NCBI RefSeq assembly: GCF_946885885.1
Contig: NZ_CAMPHN010000264.1
Span: 1-5,261, forward strand
Reading direction: 5' to 3'
Source of the DNA: an uncultured Pseudomonas sp.
GTDB lineage: Bacteria; Pseudomonadota; Gammaproteobacteria; Pseudomonadales; Pseudomonadaceae
Length of the DNA: 5,261 bases
Positions 1-5,235 of the stretch are shown here, one piece after another (position 1 is the first letter of the stretch; every line of letters starts with the position of its first letter). The notes under the pieces were generated by a model. The model saw only the letters and a program-made list of their open reading frames with translations, was not told where the DNA came from and did not search any database. The position numbers and the translations under genes were made by a program.

Positions 1-1368
1 TGGGGCGAGAAGGAAGGCACGGTGACCAACTCCGAGCGCCGCGTCAGCCATGTGCGTCGCGCCGTACCCGCGCCCGCAGAGGCACGGCCGGATTGGGCGA
101 TCACCACGGACTTCGCCCGCCGTTTGGAAAAACTGTTACGCCCCGGCCTGCCAAGCCTGTTCGACTTCGACAGCCCGCAAGGGCTGTTCGAAGAGTACAA
201 ACACCTGACCGCCAAGCGCGACCTCGACCTGTCGGGGCTCAGCTACGCGATTCTGGATGACCAAGGCCCTCAGCAATGGCCGTTCCCGGCCGGGGCTACC
301 CGCGGCACCGCACGCCTGTATGGCGACGGTCGTTTCCCTACCGTCAATGCACGTGCGCAGTTCCATGCCGACCCGTACCGCGCGCCCAAGGAAAAGCGCG
401 AGACGCGCTACTCGCTGACGCTCAACACCGGCCGCCTTCGCGATCAGTGGCACGGCATGAGCCGCACCGGCACCGCCGCACGCCTGTTCGGCCACGTCGA
501 AGACGCCGTGCTCAGTCTCCATCCGGACGAGTTGCGTCGTCGTCGTTTGCAAAGTGGCGATCTGATCAAGGTACGTAGCCGCCGCGGCAGTCTTATCGTG
601 CCGGTGCAGGCCGACGACTCGGTACGTTCCGGCCAAGCCTATTTGCCGATGCATTGGGGCAATCGCTTTCTCAAAGGTCTGGGCACCAACGTGCTGACCC
701 AGCCGGCGTTCGACCCGCTGTCGAAACAGCCCGAGCTCAAGCACGCCGGCATCGAGGTGGAAAAGGTCGAACTGCCCTGGACGTTTTTCGCTCTGGTCGA
801 AGGCGAGGTGCAAGCGCGCTTCCAGGCCCTGCGTCCGTTATTCGAAGGCTTCGCCTACGCCAACCTGACGCTGACCGGTCGCGAGCGCCCTGCTCTGCTG
901 ATCCGCGCCGCCTGCGCGATGGCGCCCGAGCCTGAGTTGCTGGCGCAGATCGATCGTTTGCTCGACCTGCACGAAGGCCCGGTATTGGCCTATGACGATC
1001 CGCGTAAAGCGGTCGGCAAGCGCGTGCGCATCGAGGACGGACGTATCGTCAGCCTGCGTCTGGCCGGGGAAACCATCGCCCGCGACTGGCTGAAAAGCCT
1101 GTGGAGCGAAGGCCAGGCGGATGCCGACCTGCGCCGCTGGTTGCTGGCGCCACTGTCCACCCCACCGGGCGCCGCCAGCGGCAAGAAAGCCGGCAAAACC
1201 CTGTGCAACTGCCTGAACGTCAGCGAAGACGCGGTCTGCGCCGGCATCAGCCGCGGCCTCGACCTCGACGGCCTCAAGCAGGAGCTGAAATGCGGCACCA
1301 GTTGCGGCTCCTGCGTGCCCGAGATCAAGCGGTTGCTGGCAACCCAGCCTCTAGTAGTGAACGCATAA
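1..1368 (+). CDS. nasA: Assimilatory nitrate reductase, large (catalytic) subunit, C-terminal part; 5'-truncated by window edge
   Basis: The reading frame is open from base 1 (WGEKEGTVTNSERRVS) to TAA at 1366-1368, giving 455 residues. The GTG at 22 lies inside a conserved motif, so it is not a start; I infer that roughly the first half of a protein of about 900 residues is missing. The motif GTVTNSERR is typical of bis-MGD molybdopterin oxidoreductases. A molybdopterin-dinucleotide-binding domain follows at about residues 135-260 (TLNTGRLRDQWHGMSRTG, then AYLPMHWGNRF). The C-terminus (about 398-446) is a BFD-like [2Fe-2S] domain with cysteines at 402, 404, 413, 431, 435 and 438 (CNC...CGTSCGSC). 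A molybdenum domain plus a C-terminal BFD domain is the architecture of cytoplasmic NasA/NarB-type enzymes, which reduce nitrate to nitrite for assimilation. The neighbour cobA makes a siroheme precursor, which fits. The earlier 4Fe-4S and Mo-domain residues cannot be seen. A related formate dehydrogenase is less likely because of the BFD tail and the neighbour. Confidence 0.93.
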   Translation, partial: WGEKEGTVTNSERRVSHVRRAVPAPAEARPDWAITTDFARRLEKLLRPGLPSLFDFDSPQGLFEEYKHLTAKRDLDLSGLSYAILDDQGPQQWPFPAGATRGTARLYGDGRFPTVNARAQFHADPYRAPKEKRETRYSLTLNTGRLRDQWHGMSRTGTAARLFGHVEDAVLSLHPDELRRRRLQSGDLIKVRSRRGSLIVPVQADDSVRSGQAYLPMHWGNRFLKGLGTNVLTQPAFDPLSKQPELKHAGIEVEKVELPWTFFALVEGEVQARFQALRPLFEGFAYANLTLTGRERPALLIRAACAMAPEPELLAQIDRLLDLHEGPVLAYDDPRKAVGKRVRIEDGRIVSLRLAGETIARDWLKSLWSEGQADADLRRWLLAPLSTPPGAASGKKAGKTLCNCLNVSEDAVCAGISRGLDLDGLKQELKCGTSCGSCVPEIKRLLATQPLVVNA

Positions 1369-1369
1369 C

Positions 1370-1440
1370 CGTAGGGTGCGCGGGGCCGCCTAGGCCATGC
1401 GCACCAAGTTGATGTACCGGTGCGCAGGGCGCACCCTACG
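1370..1440. repeat. Nested palindromic (REP/MITE-like) element between nasA and cobA
   Basis: The 86-bp nasA-cobA gap is almost filled by a nested inverted repeat. The outer arms are a perfect 12-bp match: cgtagggtgcgc at 1370-1381 and gcgcaccctacg at 1429-1440. Inside them is a perfect 8-bp repeat, tgcgcacc at 1398-1405 and ggtgcgca at 1419-1426, with a 13-nt loop. The left side carries 16 extra bases (1382-1397) that include the 8-bp palindrome gcctaggc at 1388-1395, while the right side has only two bases (1427-1428). No T-run follows, so it does not look like an intrinsic terminator. Arms of the GTAGGGTGCGC type recur as short intergenic palindromes in several proteobacteria, from memory. 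There is no second copy in this window. It could instead be an mRNA-stabilising or attenuating hairpin. Confidence 0.7.
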
Positions 1441-1442
1441 AC

Positions 1443-1448
1443 GAGGAA
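1443..1448 (+). promoter_or_regulatory. Ribosome-binding site of cobA
   Basis: GAGGAA lies six bases before the ATG at 1455 and only three bases after the right arm of the palindrome at 1370-1440. It supports the chosen cobA start and leaves the site just outside the predicted hairpin. Confidence 0.75.
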
Positions 1449-1454
1449 TTTGAT

Positions 1455-2192
1455 ATGAGCGCAAAAGTCTGGTTGGTAGGTGCAGGTCCGGGCGACCCGG
1501 AATTGCTGACCCTCAAGGCAGTGAAGGCTTTGAACCAAGCCGAGATCGTGATGATCGACGACCTGGTCAACCCGGCGGTGCTTGAGCATTGTCCAACCGC
1601 ACGCATAGTCCCGGTGGGCAAGCGCGGCGGTTGCCGCTCCACGCCCCAGGCGTTTATCCATCGCCTGATGCTGCGTTATGCGCGTCAGGGTAAGTGCGTG
1701 GTACGCCTGAAAGGCGGCGACCCGTGCATTTTCGGGCGTGGCAGCGAAGAAGCCGACTGGTTGGCCGCCCACGGTATCGAGGTGGAGATGGTCAATGGCA
1801 TCACCGCAGGTCTGGCCGGTGCCACCAACTGCGGTATCCCCCTGACCCTGCGCGGCGTGGCCCGCGGCGTGACCCTGGTCACCGCGCACACCCAGGACGA
1901 CAGCACGCTGAACTGGCAGGCCCTGGCCCTGGGCGGCACCACCCTGGTGGTCTATATGGGCGTCGCCAAACTGCCGGAAATCCGCGAAAGCCTGTTGGCC
2001 GGCGGTATGCGCGCCGACATGCCGGTGGCGCTGATCGAAAACGCCTCCCTGCCCCAGCAACGCGAATGCCGCAGCTCGCTTGCCTCGATGCAACAAGATG
2101 CCCTCGACTTCCAACTGAAAAGCCCGGCCATCCTGGTCATCGGCGAAGTCGCCGCGCAGCAGCAGGTACTGGCTGCTGCCATGAGTGCCTAA
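1455..2192 (+). CDS. cobA: Uroporphyrinogen-III C-methyltransferase (SUMT)
   Basis: This 245-residue cytoplasmic enzyme uses S-adenosylmethionine to methylate uroporphyrinogen III at C-2 and C-7, giving precorrin-2, the branch point to siroheme and cobalamin. The N-terminal SUMT signature VGAGPGDPELLTLKA is at residues 8-22. VVRLKGGDPCIFGRGSEE at 82-99 is the second hallmark block, and GITAGLAGATNCGIPLT follows at 116-131. A VVYMGV motif, which in the family contributes to the SAM pocket, is at 165-170. The length is that of a stand-alone SUMT: there is no N-terminal precorrin-2 dehydrogenase/ferrochelatase domain as in fused CysG, so that step must be encoded elsewhere. The ATG start is supported by GAGGAA at 1443-1448. 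It lies 86 bp after nasA on the same strand and is probably transcribed with it, supplying siroheme for nitrite reductase. A rho-independent terminator follows 29 bp after the stop. Confidence 0.96.
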   Translation: MSAKVWLVGAGPGDPELLTLKAVKALNQAEIVMIDDLVNPAVLEHCPTARIVPVGKRGGCRSTPQAFIHRLMLRYARQGKCVVRLKGGDPCIFGRGSEEADWLAAHGIEVEMVNGITAGLAGATNCGIPLTLRGVARGVTLVTAHTQDDSTLNWQALALGGTTLVVYMGVAKLPEIRESLLAGGMRADMPVALIENASLPQQRECRSSLASMQQDALDFQLKSPAILVIGEVAAQQQVLAAAMSA

Positions 2193-2221
2193 CCGCTTCG
2201 CGCTCCTGCGGAGTTGTTCTT

Positions 2222-2247
2222 AGCCCGGCGAAAGCCGGGCTTTTTTT
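2222..2247 (+). terminator. Rho-independent terminator of cobA (nasA-cobA operon)
   Basis: A perfect 8-bp GC-rich stem (agcccggc 2222-2229, gccgggct 2234-2241) closes a GAAA tetraloop and runs straight into seven Ts (2241-2247). There is no matching T-run on the other strand, so it acts on rightward transcription. It begins 29 bp after the cobA stop. Confidence 0.93.
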
Positions 2248-2270
2248 GCTATGTAGCTTTTCTGCAGACA

Positions 2271-2298
2271 AAGAAAAACCCGGCCGGAGCCGGGTTTT
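2271..2298 (-). terminator. Rho-independent terminator of oprF, possibly bidirectional
   Basis: The 10-bp stem pairs 2275-2284 (aaaacccggc) with 2289-2298 (gccgggtttt) around a 4-nt loop. Read leftward from oprF, the GC core is followed by TTTTTCTT, as expected for an intrinsic terminator 17 bp after the oprF stop. The matching T-run (2295-2298) on the + strand means it could also catch rightward read-through from cobA. Confidence 0.88.
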
Positions 2299-2315
2299 CT
2301 ATAAAGCCAGATCTG

Positions 2316-3305
2316 TTACTGCTTGATCTGAGCTTCTACTTCAGCTTCGACGCGACGGTTGATCGCACGGCCGGAATCGGTAGCGTTATCGGCAACCGGA
2401 CGCGACTCGCCATAGCCAACGGTATTGACGCGCTCGGCACCCACACCGTACTGGTTGACCAGCACGTCGCGAACGGCGTTGGCACGACGCTCGGACAGCT
2501 GCTGGTTGTACTCATCGGTGCCAACGGCGTCGGTGTGACCTTCGACCGTGGTGCTGGTCTGCGGGTACTGGTTCATGAAGTCGGCGAGGTTCTGAATATC
2601 GCTGTAGCTTTCTTCTTTAACCCGCGCCTTGTCGAAATCGAACTTGACGTCCAGTTCGACGCGAACGGTTTCCAGCGGTTCTTCGGCAACGACCTCAGCG
2701 ATCGGCTCCGGAGCAGCCTCGATCACCTGCGGCGCAGGCTGGCTGCTACCGCCGAAGTTCAAACCGACGCCTACGCCAGCTTGCCACTCGGTGTTTTCGG
2801 TATCCAGGCTGTGCAGCACGTCGACACCGGCCTTGGCGAAGAACATCTCGTTGAAATAGTACTTGGCGCCAGCGCCGACGATGGCGAAGGTGCTTTTGTC
2901 ATTGCCGCGAGTGAAGGTGTTGTCCAGTTCCTGATGACCGAAACCGGCGGAAACATAAGGACGCAGGCTTTGCGCAGCAGGCGTACCGAAGTGATATTGA
3001 GCTTCCAAGGTGCTCAGGTGGCCGTCGATTTGCTCACGGCCATGAGTGGAGCCGGGCAGAGTATCTTTGGAACGAATGCTGCGATAGGTACCGTGGGACA
3101 GATTCAGAGAAACGTCATCGTTCAAATAATAGCCAATGCTACCGCCGAATAAGTTGCCATCGGTTACCTCACGATTGCTTTCGGTGAAAGAGCGCTTGCC
3201 AAAAGCTTCCACTTCAACCGCGCCTTGACCCTGAGCCAGCACGCTGAGAGAAGATGTAGCCAGCAGTGAGCCAATGACAACGCCAAAAGTGTTCTTCGAT
3301 TTCAT
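2316..3305 (-). CDS. oprF: Major outer-membrane porin OprF (OmpA family)
   Basis: The precursor has 329 residues. It begins with a Sec signal peptide (MKSKNTFGVVIGSLL...SVLA), likely cleaved after A24 to give mature QGQGAVEVEAFGKR. Residues about 25-186 form the N-terminal beta-barrel, ending in VGVGLNFGG. A short Pro/Glu/Ala/Val-rich linker spans about 187-213. The C-terminal OmpA-type peptidoglycan-binding domain covers about 214-329 (LDVKFDFDK, then VEGHTDAVGTDEYNQQLSERRANAV). D264 and R273 match the diaminopimelate-binding Asp and Arg of this family. OprF is the general, slow porin and a structural tether between outer membrane and cell wall. The protein has no cysteine and lacks the Asp/Cys-rich linker segment of P. 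aeruginosa OprF. The frame stays open 50 codons further upstream into sigX, but the start at 3305 is required by the signal peptide and is preceded by AGGGA. It has its own leader downstream of sigX. Confidence 0.97.
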   Translation of the reverse strand: MKSKNTFGVVIGSLLATSSLSVLAQGQGAVEVEAFGKRSFTESNREVTDGNLFGGSIGYYLNDDVSLNLSHGTYRSIRSKDTLPGSTHGREQIDGHLSTLEAQYHFGTPAAQSLRPYVSAGFGHQELDNTFTRGNDKSTFAIVGAGAKYYFNEMFFAKAGVDVLHSLDTENTEWQAGVGVGLNFGGSSQPAPQVIEAAPEPIAEVVAEEPLETVRVELDVKFDFDKARVKEESYSDIQNLADFMNQYPQTSTTVEGHTDAVGTDEYNQQLSERRANAVRDVLVNQYGVGAERVNTVGYGESRPVADNATDSGRAINRRVEAEVEAQIKQ

Positions 3306-3312
3306 TTGTGAA

Positions 3313-3317
3313 TCCCT
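3313..3317 (-). promoter_or_regulatory. Ribosome-binding site of oprF
   Basis: AGGGA on the minus strand, seven bases before the ATG at 3305. It selects this start over the upstream in-frame extension and lies about 17 nt downstream of the large leader stem-loop (3334-3371), so it is left single-stranded. Confidence 0.75.
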
Positions 3318-3333
3318 ATCTTGGTGGTCAGTA

Positions 3334-3371
3334 AGTTGCCTGGCGCATGCGCACGCACACGCAAGACAACT
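3334..3371 (-). promoter_or_regulatory. 38-nt stem-loop in the oprF 5' leader
   Basis: On the minus strand, the sense of oprF mRNA, agttgtct (3371-3364) pairs with aggcaact (3341-3334). One mismatch (3363/3342) follows, then gcgtgtgc (3362-3355) pairs with gcatgcgc (3350-3343) around the loop gtgc. That makes 16 paired positions, three of them G-U wobbles. On the plus strand these three would be A-C mismatches, so the fold is specific to the oprF transcript. No U-tract follows, so it is unlikely to be a terminator. The inner part is also a 21-base alternating purine-pyrimidine tract (3343-3363). A role in mRNA stability or translation control is inference. Whether it lies in the mRNA depends on where transcription starts. 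Confidence 0.55.
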
Positions 3372-3374
3372 CAG

Positions 3375-3401
3375 CCGGCAATCCTCATAAGGATTAACCG
3401 G
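3375..3401 (-). promoter_or_regulatory. Stem-loop just after sigX; possible attenuator
   Basis: A 6-bp stem (aatcct 3380-3385, aggatt 3390-3395) with a 4-nt loop is extended by ccgg (3375-3378) pairing with ccgg (3398-3401) across a 1x2 internal loop. It starts 20 bp after the sigX stop. No U-run follows in the leftward direction, so at most it is a weak or leaky terminator that would let some sigX transcripts continue into oprF. The 3306-3420 gap is also where oprF promoters map in P. aeruginosa and P. fluorescens, from memory. I see no convincing sigma-70 box pair and cannot place a SigX box with confidence. Confidence 0.35.
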
Positions 3402-3420
3402 AAAGTTTGACGCAATTGAT

Positions 3421-4014
3421 TTAGTTAAGTTCAGGCGTGTCGGAGAATCTTTCACGGAGCCGATCGAGGGCTCGCTTATAGCGCATTTTCGTGGCGCTCA
3501 GGCCCATGTGCATGATATCGGCAATTTCTTGAAACTCCAGCTCGGCGACGAAGCGCAACACTAAAATTTCTCTGTCGATGGGGTTGACATGTACCAACCA
3601 ACGGTCGAGTCCGCCACGGTCTTCGATTTTCGGTGCTTTTTCCTCGACCGCCTCTTCCAACGGATCCAGACTCAATGCATCCATCAAGCGGCGTTTGCGC
3701 CGCTCTTTGCGATACTGGGTAATGCATTCGTTATAGGTAATGCTATATAGCCAGGTTTTAAACTTCGACTTGCCCTCGAAGTTTTTCAGGCCATAAAGAA
3801 CTTTGAGCATTACCTCCTGGCACACATCGTCGGCATCACGATCATTACCCAAATAGCGTGCGCAGACGTTGAACAGCGTACGTTGATAACGCCGCATCAA
3901 CTCTTCGTATGCCCGGGTGATATGGAACAATTCGTCGTGGGCACGCGCGACCAGCTCTTCGTCCGAAAGCTCGCGAGGGTCATAGCGCACAGGTAGCGTT
4001 TGGGCTTTATTCAA
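3421..4014 (-). CDS. sigX: ECF-family RNA polymerase sigma factor SigX
   Basis: With a TTG start at 4014 the protein has 197 residues (MNKAQTLPVRYDPRELSDEEL...), the length and N-terminus I recall for Pseudomonas SigX. Sigma region 2 spans about 36-106 (YEELMRRYQRTLFNVCARYL, DADDVCQEVMLKVLYGL, FKTWLYSITYNECITQYRKE), which binds core polymerase and the -10 element. A charged linker at about 107-134 has a basic (KERRKRR) then an acidic half. Region 4 spans about 135-190, with the helix-turn-helix around FQEIADIMHMGLSATKMRYKRAL, which reads the -35 element. In Pseudomonas, SigX responds to envelope stress and controls oprF and fatty-acid/membrane-fluidity genes. An in-frame ATG at 4077 would add 21 residues (MPPVADFWHWRLL...) not typical of the family. 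Neither start has an obvious ribosome-binding site. No anti-sigma gene is adjacent. It sits 97 bp after cmpX and 115 bp before oprF, all on one strand. Confidence 0.93.
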   Translation of the reverse strand: MNKAQTLPVRYDPRELSDEELVARAHDELFHITRAYEELMRRYQRTLFNVCARYLGNDRDADDVCQEVMLKVLYGLKNFEGKSKFKTWLYSITYNECITQYRKERRKRRLMDALSLDPLEEAVEEKAPKIEDRGGLDRWLVHVNPIDREILVLRFVAELEFQEIADIMHMGLSATKMRYKRALDRLRERFSDTPELN

Positions 4015-4077
4015 AACGAGTTGGGCCAACAGTCGGGACAGAAGCCGCCAATGCCAAAAATCGGCGACCGGCGGCAT

Positions 4078-4086
4078 ACATTAGCA
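4078..4086 (-). promoter_or_regulatory. Candidate extended -10 promoter of sigX
   Basis: The minus strand in the cmpX-sigX gap reads TGCTAATGT, an extended -10 (TGn followed by TAATGT, 4 of 6 to TATAAT). No good -35 hexamer lies 16-18 bp upstream. Transcription would start near 4071, leaving a leader of about 57 nt before the TTG. The 97-bp gap argues that sigX has its own promoter besides read-through from crfX-cmpX. This is a weak match. Confidence 0.25.
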
Positions 4087-4111
4087 GGGATTGCATGAAC
4101 AGGGAGATGCC

Positions 4112-4936
4112 TTACTGGCTGTTCACCCGTTGTTCGAGCAAGGTCCGATTGGCGATGGACACCAGTTCGCCCGCATCGGTTAACAGAATAGTCTTGGCCG
4201 TGCCAATTTCTTCGATCTGCCCTTCTATATCACCCACTTGCACCTGCTGCCCCACCTGATACAGCTCCCGCACATAGATGCCGGCGAGAATCTGTCCGAC
4301 GATCTCCCGACTGCCCAGCCCGAGCGCCAATGCGACGGCCAGGCCCACGGACGTCAGCACGATGGCGATCACGGTATTGAGCAGGTCGGTCTTGACCTCC
4401 AACTGCCCGATGGCCACCGAGATACTGATGATGACCACGAAGCCTTGAGCGATGCGGGCCAGGCCATGGGCGTAATCCAACCCCACCCCTTCGGCCGCAC
4501 CGCGCACCAGACCGCTGACCAATTGCGCCAGCAGCACACCGGCCACCAGCACCAGCGCAGCGCCGAACACCTTGGGCAGATACGAGGCGAGTACATCGAG
4601 CGTCGCCGAGACCCGCTCCAGACCGAGCGACTCCGCCGCCGAGACGAGGAAGATCAGCAGCACGAACCAGTAGATGATCTTGCCGATCAAGGTCGATACA
4701 GGTGCCTGAATGCCGGCGCGGCTGAGCAACTTGGTCAGCCCGGTGCCCGCCATCAAACGATCCAGACCGATCTTGCCGAGCAATTTCGACAGCAAGGTAT
4801 CGAGTAGCTTGGCCACGACGAAACCGAGCAATACCAAAATCAGCGCCACGAACAGGTTTGGGATGAACACAGCGACTTTGGTCCAGAGCGCGGTCATCGC
4901 GGCTACCAGGCTTTGAGTCCAGGGATCGAGTTCCAT
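4112..4936 (-). CDS. cmpX: CmpX, predicted MscS-family mechanosensitive-channel-like inner-membrane protein
   Basis: Starting at ATG 4936 (MELDPWTQSLVAAM) the product has 274 residues, the same length I recall for P. aeruginosa CmpX. It is strongly hydrophobic, with likely membrane segments at about 23-45, 85-105, 122-143, 160-178 and 185-208. The N-terminal half has the conserved TM-helix repeat found in small MscS relatives (LGFVVAKLLDTLLSKL). The segment ALALGLGSREIVGQILAGIY (203-222) corresponds to the pore-lining TM3 and its exit. A beta-domain follows (VQVGDIEGQIEEIG, then TILLTDAGELVSIANRTLLE), with SIANRTLL where MscS channels usually have a PN-containing motif. Gating by membrane tension is inferred from the family; the Pseudomonas protein has been linked to SigX activity and membrane homeostasis. 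The start is favoured over an in-frame start 24 codons upstream at 5008 because it follows the crfX stop by one base and has AAGG nine bases ahead. Confidence 0.93.
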   Translation of the reverse strand: MELDPWTQSLVAAMTALWTKVAVFIPNLFVALILVLLGFVVAKLLDTLLSKLLGKIGLDRLMAGTGLTKLLSRAGIQAPVSTLIGKIIYWFVLLIFLVSAAESLGLERVSATLDVLASYLPKVFGAALVLVAGVLLAQLVSGLVRGAAEGVGLDYAHGLARIAQGFVVIISISVAIGQLEVKTDLLNTVIAIVLTSVGLAVALALGLGSREIVGQILAGIYVRELYQVGQQVQVGDIEGQIEEIGTAKTILLTDAGELVSIANRTLLEQRVNSQ

Positions 4937-4937
4937 T

Positions 4938-5183
4938 TCAGTCAGCCTTATCAGTAGAACGAGCGGAAGTAGGGCGGCGGGACACCGGTGAGATGTGAGC
5001 GGAACCATTGTTCAAGGCGATCATCAAGGCGCCGAGCCAATGCCCCACCACCGCGAATAGATCGCCCGCGCCGACTTGGCGATTGGCGGTCTTCAACACG
5101 CGATGCAGACAGGCGTCGTCGTCGTGCGGCGACGATGGCGATTTGAGCAAATCGCGTAGGGATTCTTCGAAAGGATCGTGCAT
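4938..5183 (-). CDS. crfX: CrfX (CfrX), small conserved Pseudomonas protein of unknown function
   Basis: The product has 81 residues, beginning MHDPFEESLRDLLKS. That opening, and the position directly before cmpX, are what identify it. The N-terminal third is charged and polar, with a DDD cluster at 21-23. A hydrophobic or amphipathic stretch at about 39-58 (AGDLFAVVGHWLGALMIAL) could be membrane-associated, and the tail is basic and Ser-rich (SRRPTSARSTDKAD). No enzymatic motif is visible and the biochemical role is unknown to me. The ATG at 5183 has GAGG six bases ahead; an in-frame GTG at 5195 is an unlikely alternative because it overlaps that site. The TGA stop is followed by one base and then the cmpX ATG (TGAAATG), so the two genes are surely one transcript and probably translationally coupled. 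Confidence 0.85.
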   Translation of the reverse strand: MHDPFEESLRDLLKSPSSPHDDDACLHRVLKTANRQVGAGDLFAVVGHWLGALMIALNNGSAHISPVSRRPTSARSTDKAD

Positions 5184-5189
5184 GGCGCG

Positions 5190-5193
5190 CCTC
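5190..5193 (-). promoter_or_regulatory. Ribosome-binding site of crfX
   Basis: GAGG on the minus strand, six bases before the ATG at 5183. It decides the start against the in-frame GTG at 5195. Confidence 0.65.
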
Positions 5194-5207
5194 ACAGGAT
5201 GTGTCGG

Positions 5208-5235
5208 CTAGACGAATTCAAGGGTAGGCAAGTCA
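5208..5235 (-). promoter_or_regulatory. Candidate AlgU (sigma-E type) promoter of crfX-cmpX
   Basis: On the minus strand TGACTT (5235-5230) is followed after 17 bases by TCTAG (5212-5208), resembling the AlgU/RpoE pattern GAACTT-N16/17-TCTGA with one mismatch in the -35 and two in the -10. Transcription would start near 5201, giving a leader of about 18 nt that still includes the GAGG ribosome-binding site. AlgU control would tie this operon to envelope stress, consistent with the role of sigX. It is a pattern match only, and I see no better sigma-70 promoter in the 66 bases available. Confidence 0.4.

Noticed and set aside
136..813. 225-codon minus-strand frame within nasA
   Set aside because: Antisense to the conserved molybdopterin-dinucleotide-binding domain, with no family resemblance.
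990..2114. 374-codon frame on the minus strand across the end of nasA and cobA
   Set aside because: It is antisense to two well-identified genes and crosses their intergenic palindrome. The translation is low-complexity His/Gln/Arg-rich, typical of a shadow frame.
2214..3152. Long open frame of 312 codons on the + strand opposite oprF
   Set aside because: It starts inside the cobA terminator, is fully antisense to a clear oprF, and has no recognisable family. Long antisense frames are expected opposite GC-rich coding sequence.
3334..3401. Strong rho-independent terminator between sigX and oprF
   Set aside because: Two stem-loops exist but neither is followed by a U-run in the direction of transcription, so I call them leader or attenuator structures rather than a terminator.
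3306..3455. 50-codon in-frame extension of oprF into the sigX tail, with a Cys-Ala repeat (ACACACA)
   Set aside because: It would bury the signal peptide, lacks a supported start, and the repeat is just the alternating tract of the leader. The AGGGA site and the signal peptide fix the start at 3305.
4238..4807. 189-codon + strand frame opposite cmpX, rich in His, Gln and Asp
   Set aside because: It is the complement of hydrophobic transmembrane codons; such polar low-complexity translations are a known artefact opposite membrane proteins.
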